Shown one piece after another: positions 1 through 10,384 of a stretch of 64,000 nt of DNA. The stretch comes from Saccharolobus shibatae B12 (lineage in GTDB: Archaea; Thermoproteota; Thermoprotei_A; Sulfolobales; Sulfolobaceae): positions 646,001-710,000 of the forward strand of contig NZ_CP077717.1 of NCBI RefSeq assembly GCF_019175345.1, in the 5' to 3' direction. The translations under genes and the position numbers were made by a program. Positions within the stretch are counted from its first letter, which is position 1. Each line of letters begins with the position of its first letter. A model generated the notes under the pieces. It saw nothing but the letters and a program-made list of their open reading frames with translations, did not search any database and had not been told where the DNA came from.

Positions 1-2724
1 AATATCTTCAAGATATTGCTTCACACTATTAGAACCGTACACTGTAACATCTCTTCCTCCCACTTCTGTAGTAAAGTAGTCTTTGATTGTTTTGCCTACC
101 ACGTCCGCATTCGGCAAATCTCTGAAGTCCAGTTCAGTGACCTTGCCCGGTCTCAAGTCAGAGAGTACACTCTTCATCTTCTTTGTAGCGTTAAACACGT
201 TCTGGAGTAATTTACCTTCTTCCCCGAATCCTTGTCTCTCCAACCCTATTGCCGTATCTCGTACATCTGACGTTACATTATAAATGCCTGCCACGTTTTT
301 GTCTATATCGTTTACACTCCTGATCTCGTTAAAGATGTCGGATTTACCTGCAGACCCGATACCTATTGCTCTTTCATCTCCCATATTTAGTTTATATAAC
401 AGCGTTCTATTTCCTATGCTCAGCTTTTTCCCTCCTACTAGTTTACCTATCCCCTCGTTATACTTCTCAAGAAGATCTGCGGTTTCTTTGAATTGTTGAA
501 GATCAGGTAAATCGACGTTCTTAGCAAACTCGTCCGGTTTAAGTATTGTTGTATCCGTAATTATCCCTTTGTCCTTTAACTGCTGTAGGGTTTCAGGATC
601 GAGTTTCGATAATAATGATTGTGTCTGCTCATTATATTTCTGCCTGAGTAAATCACCGATTTGAGTCGTCGTCTTCCCATTTATTTCATCAGGAGTTAAA
701 ACCCCTCTTTCTATACCCTCATTCACGATATCATTACCGAGCCTTGCCCCGGCTTCTGAAGTATCTATCGCATTTCTGACCGCACTGTTTTCTATACTTG
801 ATACATTAGAAACGTGTATAAGATCTGCAGCAGCACCGCCTGCTGCACCTAAAGCACCGGCAAGTAAGAGTTGCTCCGGGTTTCTAGTAAACGGTGCAGT
901 TAACGCTTCGTTAACCGCAGCACCAGCAAGTGCTTTACCACCAACACCAGCCAAAATATCCCCAGCTTTACCACCAATCATTGTACCGAGTTTAGCGAGA
1001 CCGGACTCAGCAGCACTTCCGGCGGCACCTCCTATTACGCCTAGGATACCGCCCTCGTTAGCCTCCTGCAAAACAGCAGGAAGAGATTGCCATTTTCCCG
1101 TTGTTACCTTGGATATGCCTTCCCCTATCCCTACCGATGCCGCTTCTCCGATTAGCTCTGCGGGTAGTAACTCAGGTGCAACCACAGCTGTGGCAATTGC
1201 GGGCAAAGCAACTTCCGTAACATCCCCGACGCCCTTTGCTATCTGCTTCCCCGATACACCGAATATCTTTGAATTATTGAACTGATTTACGGCTTGCCCG
1301 AAGTTCTCAAGACCCTTACCTTTTGCGACATTTGCTAGCTCCTCACCCGCACCACCTAACGCTTCAGTGCCATAATAGCCTACGAGAGCGGATCCCTCTG
1401 CTATATCGTTAAAGAATTGTTGTAGTGGGTTACCCGCATTCTGCGTCTTCGTGCCGTAAGCTGAAGAGTACGCACTGTTTATTGCATTATTCACATCTCC
1501 GAGACCCTGTGCAATATCGCTTCCAAGTGATTTGGCACCCTGAACAACAGAGGATACAGCGTTACTTACGTCGTTTGCCAAACCCGAAAAGAACGAGCCT
1601 ATGGCACCAAACGGATTATTGTTAGACTGACCTGTGCTTCCTTGTGCTATGACGTTGCCCGTTGGCTGTGCTTGTAGGTTAGGTCCCGTGTTGATCAGTT
1701 GATCTATCATATTTTGAATATTTGGGTTTGCAGTTGTCGGCTGAACCGGGTTAGTTGCCGTACTCACCCCTTCAGATTGCTTCATCCCGCTCTCGTTACG
1801 GGATAGTATCGAGTTTCTTACATTAGACAACGGTGATGACGTGGGTGACGTGGAAGGTGAGCTTGTCGTATCGGCTTCCCTTATTGTCTGCCCGTGAATG
1901 ATCACTTCCTTAGGTTGAGGTGTGATCAAAGGTGTACTTTCTGCTTCCCTTATTATCTTGCCTCCAATCAATATCTCCTTTCCTATTAAGTCGTTCTTCG
2001 GCTTCGGTAACGGTAAACCAAGTCCTATTCTATTATGTTCATTATTTGCCTCTATGCCTCTTAATGGTTTATTAGTTGTTTCCTGACTGCTCGTAGTTGC
2101 TTCAGATTTTACACGTCCTATTCCAACATGATTTCTGTTGGGTCCCCCGAGTCCTCCTTCATTCAGTGAACGTTGATCGGTATGTTGAGATTCAGAAGTA
2201 CTTTCTGCTTCCCTTATCACGTGCCCGTTTAATATTATCTCCTTCCCGATTGTCGGAAAGCTCTCTCTTTCATGACTTGGTGGCAAATAATCACCGATTT
2301 TATTATGCTCATCTTTTACGGTGATACCTCTTTCATATTCTTTATTGAGTTCTCCGGGTCTTGGACCTATTTGAATAAAACGTCCGTTAGTTGTTTTTTG
2401 ATCACTTCCGAGTCCCACGATCCCAACATGATTTCTATTGGGTCCTCCAAGTCTTGGTCCTATCTGGCTATGTTCCTCCTGTTGGTTAACTCGTATAACC
2501 GGTCGTATCTCAATAGGTCTTATAATCGGCTCAGGTCTCCTTTCAACTTCTATACGTCTTACTACCGGTCTTCTTTCGCTTATGTGCTTAACTATATGTT
2601 GAACTACTACAGGTCTTATATGTAATTCCTGTCTTCTCCAGTCCTCATTTGCTCCGGCTTCTCTAGCAGTCTTCTGGTCAGGAGTTGACGCTCGAATATA
2701 GGTAAAGTGAGGTCTGTAAATCAT
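1..2724 (-). CDS. large repeat-containing putative virion protein (partial)
   Basis: The minus-strand frame is open from an ATG at 2724 to the window edge, giving at least 908 residues with no stop. The start is set by an ATGA overlap with the small gene upstream. Residues 1-310 are polar, with an Arg-rich part near 30-80 and internal repeats: GGPNRNHVGI at 93-102 and again at 193-202, EHN(K/R)IG at 139 and 229, and a KE(I/V)-(I/L)I-G-(V/I/T)IREA(E/D) unit at about 161, 249 and 272. A Ser/Thr/Pro linker (286-300) follows. From about 500 to 640 it is Ala/Gly-rich and hydrophobic. The rest looks helical. I do not recognise the family. Length, repeats and position next to the integrase suggest a structural or adhesion protein of the provirus; that is inference. 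Confidence 0.7.
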   Translation of the reverse strand, partial: MIYRPHFTYIRASTPDQKTAREAGANEDWRRQELHIRPVVVQHIVKHISERRPVVRRIEVERRPEPIIRPIEIRPVIRVNQQEEHSQIGPRLGGPNRNHVGIVGLGSDQKTTNGRFIQIGPRPGELNKEYERGITVKDEHNKIGDYLPPSHERESFPTIGKEIILNGHVIREAESTSESQHTDQRSLNEGGLGGPNRNHVGIGRVKSEATTSSQETTNKPLRGIEANNEHNRIGLGLPLPKPKNDLIGKEILIGGKIIREAESTPLITPQPKEVIIHGQTIREADTTSSPSTSPTSSPLSNVRNSILSRNESGMKQSEGVSTATNPVQPTTANPNIQNMIDQLINTGPNLQAQPTGNVIAQGSTGQSNNNPFGAIGSFFSGLANDVSNAVSSVVQGAKSLGSDIAQGLGDVNNAINSAYSSAYGTKTQNAGNPLQQFFNDIAEGSALVGYYGTEALGGAGEELANVAKGKGLENFGQAVNQFNNSKIFGVSGKQIAKGVGDVTEVALPAIATAVVAPELLPAELIGEAASVGIGEGISKVTTGKWQSLPAVLQEANEGGILGVIGGAAGSAAESGLAKLGTMIGGKAGDILAGVGGKALAGAAVNEALTAPFTRNPEQLLLAGALGAAGGAAADLIHVSNVSSIENSAVRNAIDTSEAGARLGNDIVNEGIERGVLTPDEINGKTTTQIGDLLRQKYNEQTQSLLSKLDPETLQQLKDKGIITDTTILKPDEFAKNVDLPDLQQFKETADLLEKYNEGIGKLVGGKKLSIGNRTLLYKLNMGDERAIGIGSAGKSDIFNEIRSVNDIDKNVAGIYNVTSDVRDTAIGLERQGFGEEGKLLQNVFNATKKMKSVLSDLRPGKVTELDFRDLPNADVVGKTIKDYFTTEVGGRDVTVYGSNSVKQYLEDI

Positions 2725-2951
2725 TTCATAACACCTTGAAGCAGTTGCATAACTTCATCTGCATTATTTGCCTTCTTTAGCGCATCCCTTATCTGCTTTG
2801 CTTGGTCTTCGTTAAGATAAAGCACGGTATCGGTGATAGGGTTACCGTTCAGCTCTTCCCTCAGCCTGAGCTTCCTACCCTCTACTTTAAGCTTGACAGT
2901 GTAACCGTTGTTATATTCGATTACTGCTCCATCGGGGAGTTTTTTAAACAT
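2721..2951 (-). CDS. small hypothetical protein of the provirus
   Basis: This encodes 76 residues starting at ATG 2951. A longer reading from 3014 adds a hydrophobic stretch that overlaps the integrase end, but the start at MFKKLPDG is more natural. The T-rich run just before it could hold a promoter. The sequence alternates short beta-like segments (VIEYNNGYTVKLKVEG) with a C-terminal helix (DQAKQIRDALKKANNADEV). There are no cysteines and no membrane segment. Its stop overlaps the start of the large protein by four bases (ATGA), so the two are probably translationally coupled. I do not recognise the family; a small scaffold or accessory protein for the large partner is only a guess. Confidence 0.6.
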   Translation of the reverse strand: MFKKLPDGAVIEYNNGYTVKLKVEGRKLRLREELNGNPITDTVLYLNEDQAKQIRDALKKANNADEVMQLLQGVMK

Positions 2952-2992
2952 GAGAAAAAACTCGACAATCAGGTTAAAAAATAAAAAATTCA

Positions 2993-3820
<828 letters not shown>

Positions 3821-3859
3821 TATTTTACGTTCTTCTCCTTTTATAGAATTACACGTTAA

Positions 3860-3887
3860 TGCAACAGTAAAGGTTAAATTTGCAACA
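3860..3887. promoter_or_regulatory. paired TGCAACA repeats before the integrase relic
   Basis: TGCAACA occurs at 3860-3866 and again at 3881-3887, 21 bases apart, which is two helical turns, in the 95-base gap before the integrase relic. The integrase N-terminus contains a helix-turn-helix, so an autoregulatory or arm-type binding site is possible. This rests on sequence pattern alone. Confidence 0.35.
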
Positions 3888-3918
3888 ACCTATAGTTAAG
3901 ATATAGTGAACATAAAAT

Positions 3919-5198
3919 ATGCCAAAAGTAGACGTATCAAAATTAGATGATGATAAAAAGTTAAAGATAATTGAGAAGGCTATAGAGAAACATGGACTAT
4001 CATACGTCTCTAGACATACTGGAGTAAGTAGAAGTACACTAAACCGGTATATTAACGGGAAGATTCAAAAGATACCTAATGAGATAGTGGAGAAAACCTC
4101 AGAACTATTAACAGTAGACGAATTAAGCGACATTATTTACGGCGTAAAGACTACTGACATAGACCCTACTACTGTCATCAGTGCAATCATAAAGGCAAAG
4201 AAAGACGAGGGATTTAGGAACTTCTTCCTAACACTATTATGGCAAGAATTAGGGGACTACATTAAAGAACCCTCAAACTCCTATATAGTTACTAAAGAGG
4301 ATATTGAGTTTTTTTGAGAGATTGGTGAGAAAAATAGGAGTAAAATAACTGCACAAGAAAGAATCAACTATTTAAGGAGAGCCTTAGCAGACCTAAACTA
4401 CGAATTAACTCCTACTAAATTAAAAGAGTATATTTTAGATATTTCAGAGGAGAGTGAAGGAAGGGCTGAGCATACTATTAAGGCGTTAAAACTATTCATC
4501 AAAGGAGTGATAAAACCTAAAAGCCCAAGAATTGCAAGGGAACTTTATGAGTCTCTCGAACTCGATAGTCCTAAAGATCCTAAAGAGGGACCTACCCATA
4601 AGCCAATTAATTTGACATTAGACACAGTTAAATCAATATTTAATAATATAGAGGAATTAGGGGCTAAAGCGTTCTTCTTAATACTAGCTGAAACTGGGCT
4701 GAGAGTATGGGAAGTATTAAACTTAAGAGTGGACCAAATTGACTTTAATAAAAGGTGAGTAGGACTAGAAGGGCTTACATAACGTTTTTACATGAGAAAA
4801 CTGCAGCATGGCTTAAGGAAAAATACCTTCCCTACCGTGAAGAGTTCATTAAGAAGTATGAGAGTAGTTTAAGGAAATTAGTAGATGCAAATCCAGATCA
4901 AGGGATTGATATAGAGAGCTGGAAGGCTAAATTATTTCCCTTTAGAGAAGACAGTTTAAGAGTTGAGATAAAGAAGGCTATGAGGAAGACTTTAGGGAAA
5001 GAATTCAGACTTTATGATTTACGGTCCTTCTTTACATCTTATATGTTAAAACAGGGAGTATCTCTGATGGTCGTCAATTTACTCCAGGGTAGAGTTTCGC
5101 CACAGCAATTTAGAATACTCCAAGATCACTATTTCGTTATAAGTGATATTGAACTGCAGCAATATTACGATAGTTATGCCCCGTGTCTGTTAGAGTAA
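3919..5198 (+). pseudogene. pNOB8-type tyrosine integrase with N-terminal HTH (broken)
   Basis: Read across one in-frame TGA (4315-4317) and one frameshift near 4755, this locus gives a single protein of about 425 residues, the usual size for integrases of Sulfolobus conjugative plasmids. Residues 1-60 hold a helix-turn-helix (SYVSRHTGVSRSTLNRYING). Residues 1-132 end at the TGA, and coding resumes at once in the same frame. The catalytic part shows the first arginine in ETGLRVWEVLNLR, a box-II arginine in YDLRSFF, and a candidate nucleophile Tyr in LQDHYFV. Unlike SSV integrases, the gene lies beside the att site rather than across it. The first 132 codons could still make a free HTH protein. 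As an integrase it looks dead. Confidence 0.85.
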
Positions 5199-5221
5199 AC
5201 TAGAGAATTTACCTATAAAAG

Positions 5222-5458
5222 TTATTCTATTCCCAATTCCTTAAGTATTGATGTCTTCAAAGAGTACTTCCTATATTTTCTTCCTCCTATATGTAACCAA
5301 CCCTGGTTATCTTTCCCTCAGCTGCAAGTTGTGATAAGTTCTTCAACAACGAATTCCTCGGAATTTTTGTATATCTTTCTAACTCTTCTAATGTCAAAGC
5401 CCCTCTTTCCGCCAATATAATCAGTATTTTTTGCTTTTGTGTTAGTTCTTTTTTTCAT
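5222..5458 (-). pseudogene. winged-helix regulator, frameshifted
   Basis: On the minus strand a winged-helix protein can be read in pieces. The main frame gives ELTQKQKILIILAERGA and then an LEELERYTKIP helix, and is interrupted by a TAG near 5290. Coding continues one base off as GWLHIGGRKYRKYSLKTS to a TAA at 5222-5224. The nearest ATG (5456-5458) is also one base out, across a run of seven A. The same pattern (KILIIL, TLE-LE--T-IP, LL--L--L, GG(R/K)K-R) is seen in the intact gene at 12314-12544, so the two are paralogues. It was probably a plasmid-type transcription regulator. Confidence 0.65.
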
Positions 5459-5725
5459 ATGTAAAAATTCCGTTAACTCCCCCTTAATAGTTTTACTATT
5501 CTGGTAATATCCTTACGACGGCTCAGGAAATGCGCTAGCTATAGTTTTCCAGCAAGTTTACTAAAATGGTAATATTGTTTTCATTATTGTAAGAGCTTGC
5601 TCTTTTGACTAAAAAATCTGGGATTCGGGCAGGATTAAAGTTATTAGTTATAAAGTACAAAGAAGTATAAGGCAGGGTCAGCTCGCAACAAGCTCATCAT
5701 ATGTCAGCCCGTCGCTCCAATTTTA

Positions 5726-5757
5726 CGGTACATTGCGGTACAATAAGGTTTTTATAT
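5726..5757 (+). promoter_or_regulatory. promoter with tandem CGGTACA sites
   Basis: CGGTACA is repeated exactly 10 bases apart (5726-5732 and 5736-5742), directly before a TATA-like TTTTTATAT (5749-5757). A further AGTACA lies at 5761-5766. The next gene starts at 5786 and encodes a small ribbon-helix-helix-like protein. One-turn spacing beside the TATA box fits an operator for that protein. The binding is inferred. Confidence 0.5.
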
Positions 5758-5785
5758 TGAAGTACAGTAAATATATTAAGGTAAA

Positions 5786-6013
5786 ATGTCCAGACCCGGT
5801 TACAAATCGGTATATTTCCCGGATGAAGAGTTATGGAAGAAGATAGTTGATGAGGTCGAAAAAAGGAAAGTGAGCGTATATGAAGTGTTGAAAGACTATT
5901 TCGAGTGTTATATGAGGGAAAAGGAAGGAAGTAAAGTGAGTTTGGAAGAAATAGTTAAGGAACTGCAAGAATTGAAGAGAAGGGTTGAGGAGTTGGAGAG
6001 GAAGGTTAAATAG
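5786..6013 (+). CDS. ribbon-helix-helix-like DNA-binding protein with coiled-coil tail
   Basis: This encodes 75 residues starting at the ATG about 30 bases after a TATA box. The N-terminal KSVYFPDEELW looks like the beta strand and first helix of a CopG/Arc fold. A helix follows (VSVYEVLKDYFECYM), then a C-terminal heptad segment (about 50-75, Leu/Val every 3-4 residues) that should form a coiled coil. Small CopG-like proteins of this kind control copy number or the integrase in Sulfolobus plasmids and viruses. The upstream tandem CGGTACA sites are candidate operators. It seems intact although most plasmid genes around it are broken. The fold call is by pattern only. Confidence 0.65.
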   Translation: MSRPGYKSVYFPDEELWKKIVDEVEKRKVSVYEVLKDYFECYMREKEGSKVSLEEIVKELQELKRRVEELERKVK

Positions 6014-6040
6014 AGTAAACTCCTCCTGTTTACTCTGCAA

Positions 6041-6651
6041 AAATTAGGATTGCTTATTAGTATGAAGTCTTATAACTGTCACAGCACCTTGGGATTTTTA
6101 GTATTTTCTAAAAACACTTTTGTAATCTTTACAATTATTATCAATATGTGTTTCTTGTCTATTATCTCGTTCTCGTTTCGGAGGAATATGCTCTTAATTT
6201 AAGGACTTCCTTATCTCCTAAAATGGTTAATTTATCTCTTGGCTTTAAATCAACAAAGATCTCTTCCATGACTACTAAATGATGAAGAGGAAAAATAAAG
6301 CAGAGCGAATGTCGTGATTATTTTTCTTAAATCCATAATAGGTATTAATTTTAATGCAATAATATACTTAGTAAGGTAAAACTTAGCTAAAACTCTCCAG
6401 AAATACTAACGTTTCATAGTTCTAGTTAGGAAGAATTGATATGTATTAACGAAATTCCTAAAGAATATTTCGAATAGTTTTTAGTACCTCTCCCTTTATA
6501 ACAAGATATAAAAAGATTATGATTACCGAAAGTTTTATATTATCATCATCACATCTTTTCACAGTAAAGAGCTATTTTAGTAATTTTAATCAGCTATACC
6601 AAAACGTTTTATTACGTTTTCAGTAAAAATCTTATTTAGCTAGGTGTTATA
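6041..6651. other. 611-base gap before the defence operon
   Basis: There is no convincing gene. The stretch is AT-rich. A 35-codon minus-strand frame (6162-6269, starting MEEIFVDLKPRD) is the only candidate relic and I cannot assign it. The right 120 bases probably hold the promoter of the methyltransferase operon: ACGTTTT is repeated 10 bases apart at 6604-6610 and 6614-6620, followed by a TATA-like CTTATTTA near 6630 and a GGTG ribosome site just before the ATG at 6652. Confidence 0.5.
6604..6638 (+). promoter_or_regulatory. candidate promoter/operator of the methyltransferase-brxL operon
   Basis: Two ACGTTTT direct repeats (6604-6610, 6614-6620) with one-turn spacing precede a TATA-like CTTATTTA. 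The repeats would sit over or next to the TFB recognition site, a usual place for archaeal repressors. The assignment is from position and pattern only. Confidence 0.4.
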
Positions 6652-9600
6652 ATGAGCGGACCTTCTATTCCTCAGTTAGACATTGATGACATAGTTACAT
6701 GTTTTAGGGATAATATTAGGAGTGCTGGAAATGAAGAAGACCTTAGAATTCGTGTCTCTACTCAATGCATCGAGGAAAAAATACTTAAGCGACTGGGTAT
6801 TACACAGCTAGGCAAATACGAATATACTTTAGTATCTGGAGCTAGAATTGATGCCCTTTATGGACATGTTATCGTTGAATATAAAGCACCTGGAAAACTA
6901 TCCTCAGATAAAGACATAGTTAAGGCTAAAGAGCAAGTAATAAAATATATTCAGCAAGAGGCACAATCGGAAGTAGAGTGGGATAGATATTTAGGTATCA
7001 TAATAAGCGATAAGATAGCATTCGTAAGGTATGATAAGACAAGAAAATTATGGATTTTAAGGGGTCCTTATGATATTAAGCGCGAAGTCATAATAAAACT
7101 AATAGAGGCATTCAGAGGGCTTAGAAGAAAAGCCCTCAAGGTAGATTCGCTTCTAAATGAATTCGGTCCAGAATCTCCGTTAGCTAGTGAAAGCATTAAA
7201 GAATTTTATAAGAAGTTAATATCGCCTAAAAGCCCTAGGACAAAGATATTATTTGAGGATTGGCTAAGATTATTCAAGCAAGCCACCGGATACTCACCTG
7301 ACTACCTTAAAAATTTAGAAGAATTAGCAAAGAGTTATAATATAAACGGGAACGTTAAGTATGACGAACTGATATTCGCCATACAAACTTATTACGCATT
7401 AATTCTAAAGCTGTTATCGGCAGAGGTAGTATATCTTTATGGAGGTGGAAGATTCTATAAATCTTATATCGCAGAACTTGATGACGCATATTCAAAAGAG
7501 GGATTAGATGGACTTAAGAGAGTCCTTATGGATTTAGAAAACGGTGGAATATTTAGGCAATTTGGCATTGAGAACTTCCTAGAAGGAGATTATTATTCGT
7601 GGTACTTAGATGAAATTGACAAAACATTAGCTGATACTATTGCTGAAATAGCCAGAAGGCTTAGCGAGTTTGAGCCCGCAACGCCACAATTAGAGCCAGA
7701 GTCTGCTAGAGACCTACTTAAAAGGCTATATCAACACTTAGTCCCCGAAGATATTAGACATAAACTTGGAGAATATTATACCCCAGACTGGCTTGCTGAC
7801 TTCTTATTAGACGAAGTCGGATTAAGTAGGGAAAATTTGGAGAAAATAGGTTCTGAAAACTCGTTGAAACCATTAGAGATAAGGATTTTAGATCCCGCTT
7901 GCGGTTCTGGCACTTTCCTAGTTAGATACATATCTAGGCTTAGAGATTATGCAAGAGAACACTTTTTAGAAGACGTATTAGTAGATTACCTATTAAAGAA
8001 TGTTGTAGGTTATGATTTAAACCCATTGGCTGTATTAACCGCGAGAACCAACTATCTATTAATGATTGCTGATTTACCACATAGAAATAGTATAGAGATC
8101 CCCATCTATTTAACTGACTCATTAATGGTAGAAAGGAAAACCACCTTAATAGGTAGCGTTTATGTTCTTAAGACAGTAGCTGGGGAGTTCCAGTTACCAT
8201 CAAGTATAGTTGATAAAGGTTTCCTCTCAAATGTACTCAATGAAATTGCCAACGCATTAAGAAATAAATACAACGATGATGAATTCAGGAGAAGAATTCA
8301 ATTTGTATTCAAAGAACTATCTAATAGCGAACTAAATATCTTAGAGGATCTTTACACTAAGCTTCTAAAGTTAGAGAGAGAAGGTAAAAACGATATTTGG
8401 GTTTCGATAATTAGAAATGCTTTTGCACCAATATTAAAGGGCAAGTTCGATTTTGTCATTGGGAATCCACCATGGGTTGCATGGGAAAACTTACCAGATG
8501 ATTATAGAGAGCTAACTAGACCGTTATGGGAGAATATATATGGATTAGTTGGTGGTGGTTCAGGTGGGTTTAAAAGAGATTTAGCTATGCTCTTCTTAGC
8601 AAGAACTTTTGATCTTTATCTGAAACGTGGAGGGAAACTAGATTTCTTGATACCCTTCACTGTATTTAAGACTCAAGCTGGTACTGGTTTCAGACGTTTT
8701 TTAGCTACGAAGACAAAGATATTAGTTATTCACGATAAGGTAACATTACGTCCATTCGAAGGTGCTATTAACAGAACTGCATCGATTGTTATAGAAAAAC
8801 CCTGTGAACTTAAGGAAATAAGCTCAGCTAGTTGCCCAGAGATAAAGGAAATTACAGCAACTAATAAGAAGATAAAACACGTTATATGGATCAACAAATC
8901 AAAAAGACCGATACCAACTGATTCGCACCTGGAGGACGTATTAAAGGAAACAGAAAGATTTGAAGCGTTAATGTCGCCTACTAAAGAAAGTGATGTATCT
9001 AGTCCATGGATGCAAATTACGGAGAAACTACTTCCTTATATAAGAAAAATTACTCAAGGATCTTCTCACTATAAAGCTCATGCAGGCGTTTATGTAGGAT
9101 TAAACCAAGTTTATTTTGTAGAAATTAAGGGTAAGACACCAGACGGCAAATTAGTAATAACTAATCCGCCTGAGAGTGGTCAGAAAAAGAAAGTCAAGCA
9201 AGTAGATGCAGCAGTAGAACCAGATTTAATTTATCCACTTATAAGAGGCAAAGATATTAGGAAATGGTACGTTGAGTATAAAGACAGATATATAATTATA
9301 CCTCATGATATGAAAACGGAGAAATTAATTTCTGAAAGTGAGCTTAAAATTAAATATCCTAAAACTTATGAATATCTAAATCTTTATAGAGATGAGCTTA
9401 AGAAAAGAAGTATAAAACCTTTTCTCTCATTGAGGAAAAGATTAAAAAGAGCTAATGAATCTTATGAGAAAATAATTGAAAAAGAGCTAGACAGTAAATT
9501 CTATATGGTAGATAATATAGGTTCATATACTTTTGCCCCCTATAAAGTAGTCTGGAAATATGTAGCAGGCGAAATTACTGGTAAGGCATCATCTTTTAGT

Positions 9601-10374
9601 TGTGCAGTTCTTAGTTTAATTGACAATAAAGTAGCTATTCCGCATGAGAAACTAATGTTGATACCATTTGAAAATCCAGACGAGGCGTATTATGTAGCAG
9701 GTGTTTTGAACTCGGTTATAGTAAGAACGATAATATCATCATATGTAATAGAGACTGAAATTTCTACCCACATTACTAAAGTTATTAATGTACCTAAGTA
9801 TAACCCTAATGATAATTTACACGTTAAGATATCAGATCTTTCTAAGAGAGCTCATGAGATCGCAAAATGTATCTACGCAGAAACTAAGCCAGATTACTGT
9901 AGTAATATTAGAAACCCCGAAAAAGAGTTAATGGAAATAGAAAAGGAACTTGATAAAACCGTGGCTCAACTTTACGGTATGCCTGAGGATGTACTTGATG
10001 ACTTTAGAAAGTTATTTGCCATGCTTTCTGGTGAGGAAGTGCCAGAGGAGTCTGAGGAAGTAAGTATGCCTCAGAAACCCTCGGTTAATGTGCTTAATAC
10101 ATCTCTTAAACCTAACGTAAAGTCCTCAATTGAGATAGACGTAGTTAATCCGTCCGGCAAAGAGATTAAATTCGAATATGAAATGCCGTGGGGTAAAGAT
10201 TCCTTTAGCCTAAAAGAAGGTAAATACAATATAGAGACTCCACCGCTAAAGCCGGGTAAATATGAAGGTATTATCAAATGGACATGGAATAATGAAACGA
10301 ATACAATCAAGGTTACGGTAGAAGTCTTAGAGCCTGAAGGACCCAAGAGGCGTAGAACACTTATTGACGTATAG
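6652..10374 (+). CDS. fused nuclease-adenine methyltransferase (Type IIG / PglX-like)
   Basis: This 1240-residue protein has an N-terminal PD-(D/E)XK-type nuclease pattern: D67 in GARIDALYG, then E76-x-K78 in VEYKAPG. A helical linker leads to an N6-adenine methyltransferase core with GEYYTP (373-378), SAM motif DPACGSGTF (from D414) and catalytic NPPW (605-608). Residues about 770-1110 contain target-recognition-like segments (VGLNQVYFVEIKG, LIRGKDIRKWYVE). The last 90 or so residues form a beta-rich, Ig-like module (LKPGKYEGIIKWTWN). The protein could both modify and cut DNA, as in Type IIG enzymes, or act as the PglX-like methylase of a BREX relative. BrxL follows 10 bases downstream after a GGTG site, so they form an operon. 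All catalytic motifs are present. Confidence 0.85.
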   Translation: MSGPSIPQLDIDDIVTCFRDNIRSAGNEEDLRIRVSTQCIEEKILKRLGITQLGKYEYTLVSGARIDALYGHVIVEYKAPGKLSSDKDIVKAKEQVIKYIQQEAQSEVEWDRYLGIIISDKIAFVRYDKTRKLWILRGPYDIKREVIIKLIEAFRGLRRKALKVDSLLNEFGPESPLASESIKEFYKKLISPKSPRTKILFEDWLRLFKQATGYSPDYLKNLEELAKSYNINGNVKYDELIFAIQTYYALILKLLSAEVVYLYGGGRFYKSYIAELDDAYSKEGLDGLKRVLMDLENGGIFRQFGIENFLEGDYYSWYLDEIDKTLADTIAEIARRLSEFEPATPQLEPESARDLLKRLYQHLVPEDIRHKLGEYYTPDWLADFLLDEVGLSRENLEKIGSENSLKPLEIRILDPACGSGTFLVRYISRLRDYAREHFLEDVLVDYLLKNVVGYDLNPLAVLTARTNYLLMIADLPHRNSIEIPIYLTDSLMVERKTTLIGSVYVLKTVAGEFQLPSSIVDKGFLSNVLNEIANALRNKYNDDEFRRRIQFVFKELSNSELNILEDLYTKLLKLEREGKNDIWVSIIRNAFAPILKGKFDFVIGNPPWVAWENLPDDYRELTRPLWENIYGLVGGGSGGFKRDLAMLFLARTFDLYLKRGGKLDFLIPFTVFKTQAGTGFRRFLATKTKILVIHDKVTLRPFEGAINRTASIVIEKPCELKEISSASCPEIKEITATNKKIKHVIWINKSKRPIPTDSHLEDVLKETERFEALMSPTKESDVSSPWMQITEKLLPYIRKITQGSSHYKAHAGVYVGLNQVYFVEIKGKTPDGKLVITNPPESGQKKKVKQVDAAVEPDLIYPLIRGKDIRKWYVEYKDRYIIIPHDMKTEKLISESELKIKYPKTYEYLNLYRDELKKRSIKPFLSLRKRLKRANESYEKIIEKELDSKFYMVDNIGSYTFAPYKVVWKYVAGEITGKASSFSCAVLSLIDNKVAIPHEKLMLIPFENPDEAYYVAGVLNSVIVRTIISSYVIETEISTHITKVINVPKYNPNDNLHVKISDLSKRAHEIAKCIYAETKPDYCSNIRNPEKELMEIEKELDKTVAQLYGMPEDVLDDFRKLFAMLSGEEVPEESEEVSMPQKPSVNVLNTSLKPNVKSSIEIDVVNPSGKEIKFEYEMPWGKDSFSLKEGKYNIETPPLKPGKYEGIIKWTWNNETNTIKVTVEVLEPEGPKRRRTLIDV

Positions 10375-10384
10375 GTGATTAACG

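Noticed and set aside
16..499. Plus-strand frames at the left edge
   Set aside because: They lie opposite the long continuous minus-strand frame 1-2724 and have no family features or coding-like composition.
2097..2625. Plus-strand frames of 75 and 117 codons
   Set aside because: They are antisense to the repeat-rich part of the large provirus protein, whose repeats explain their Tyr/Ser-rich look.
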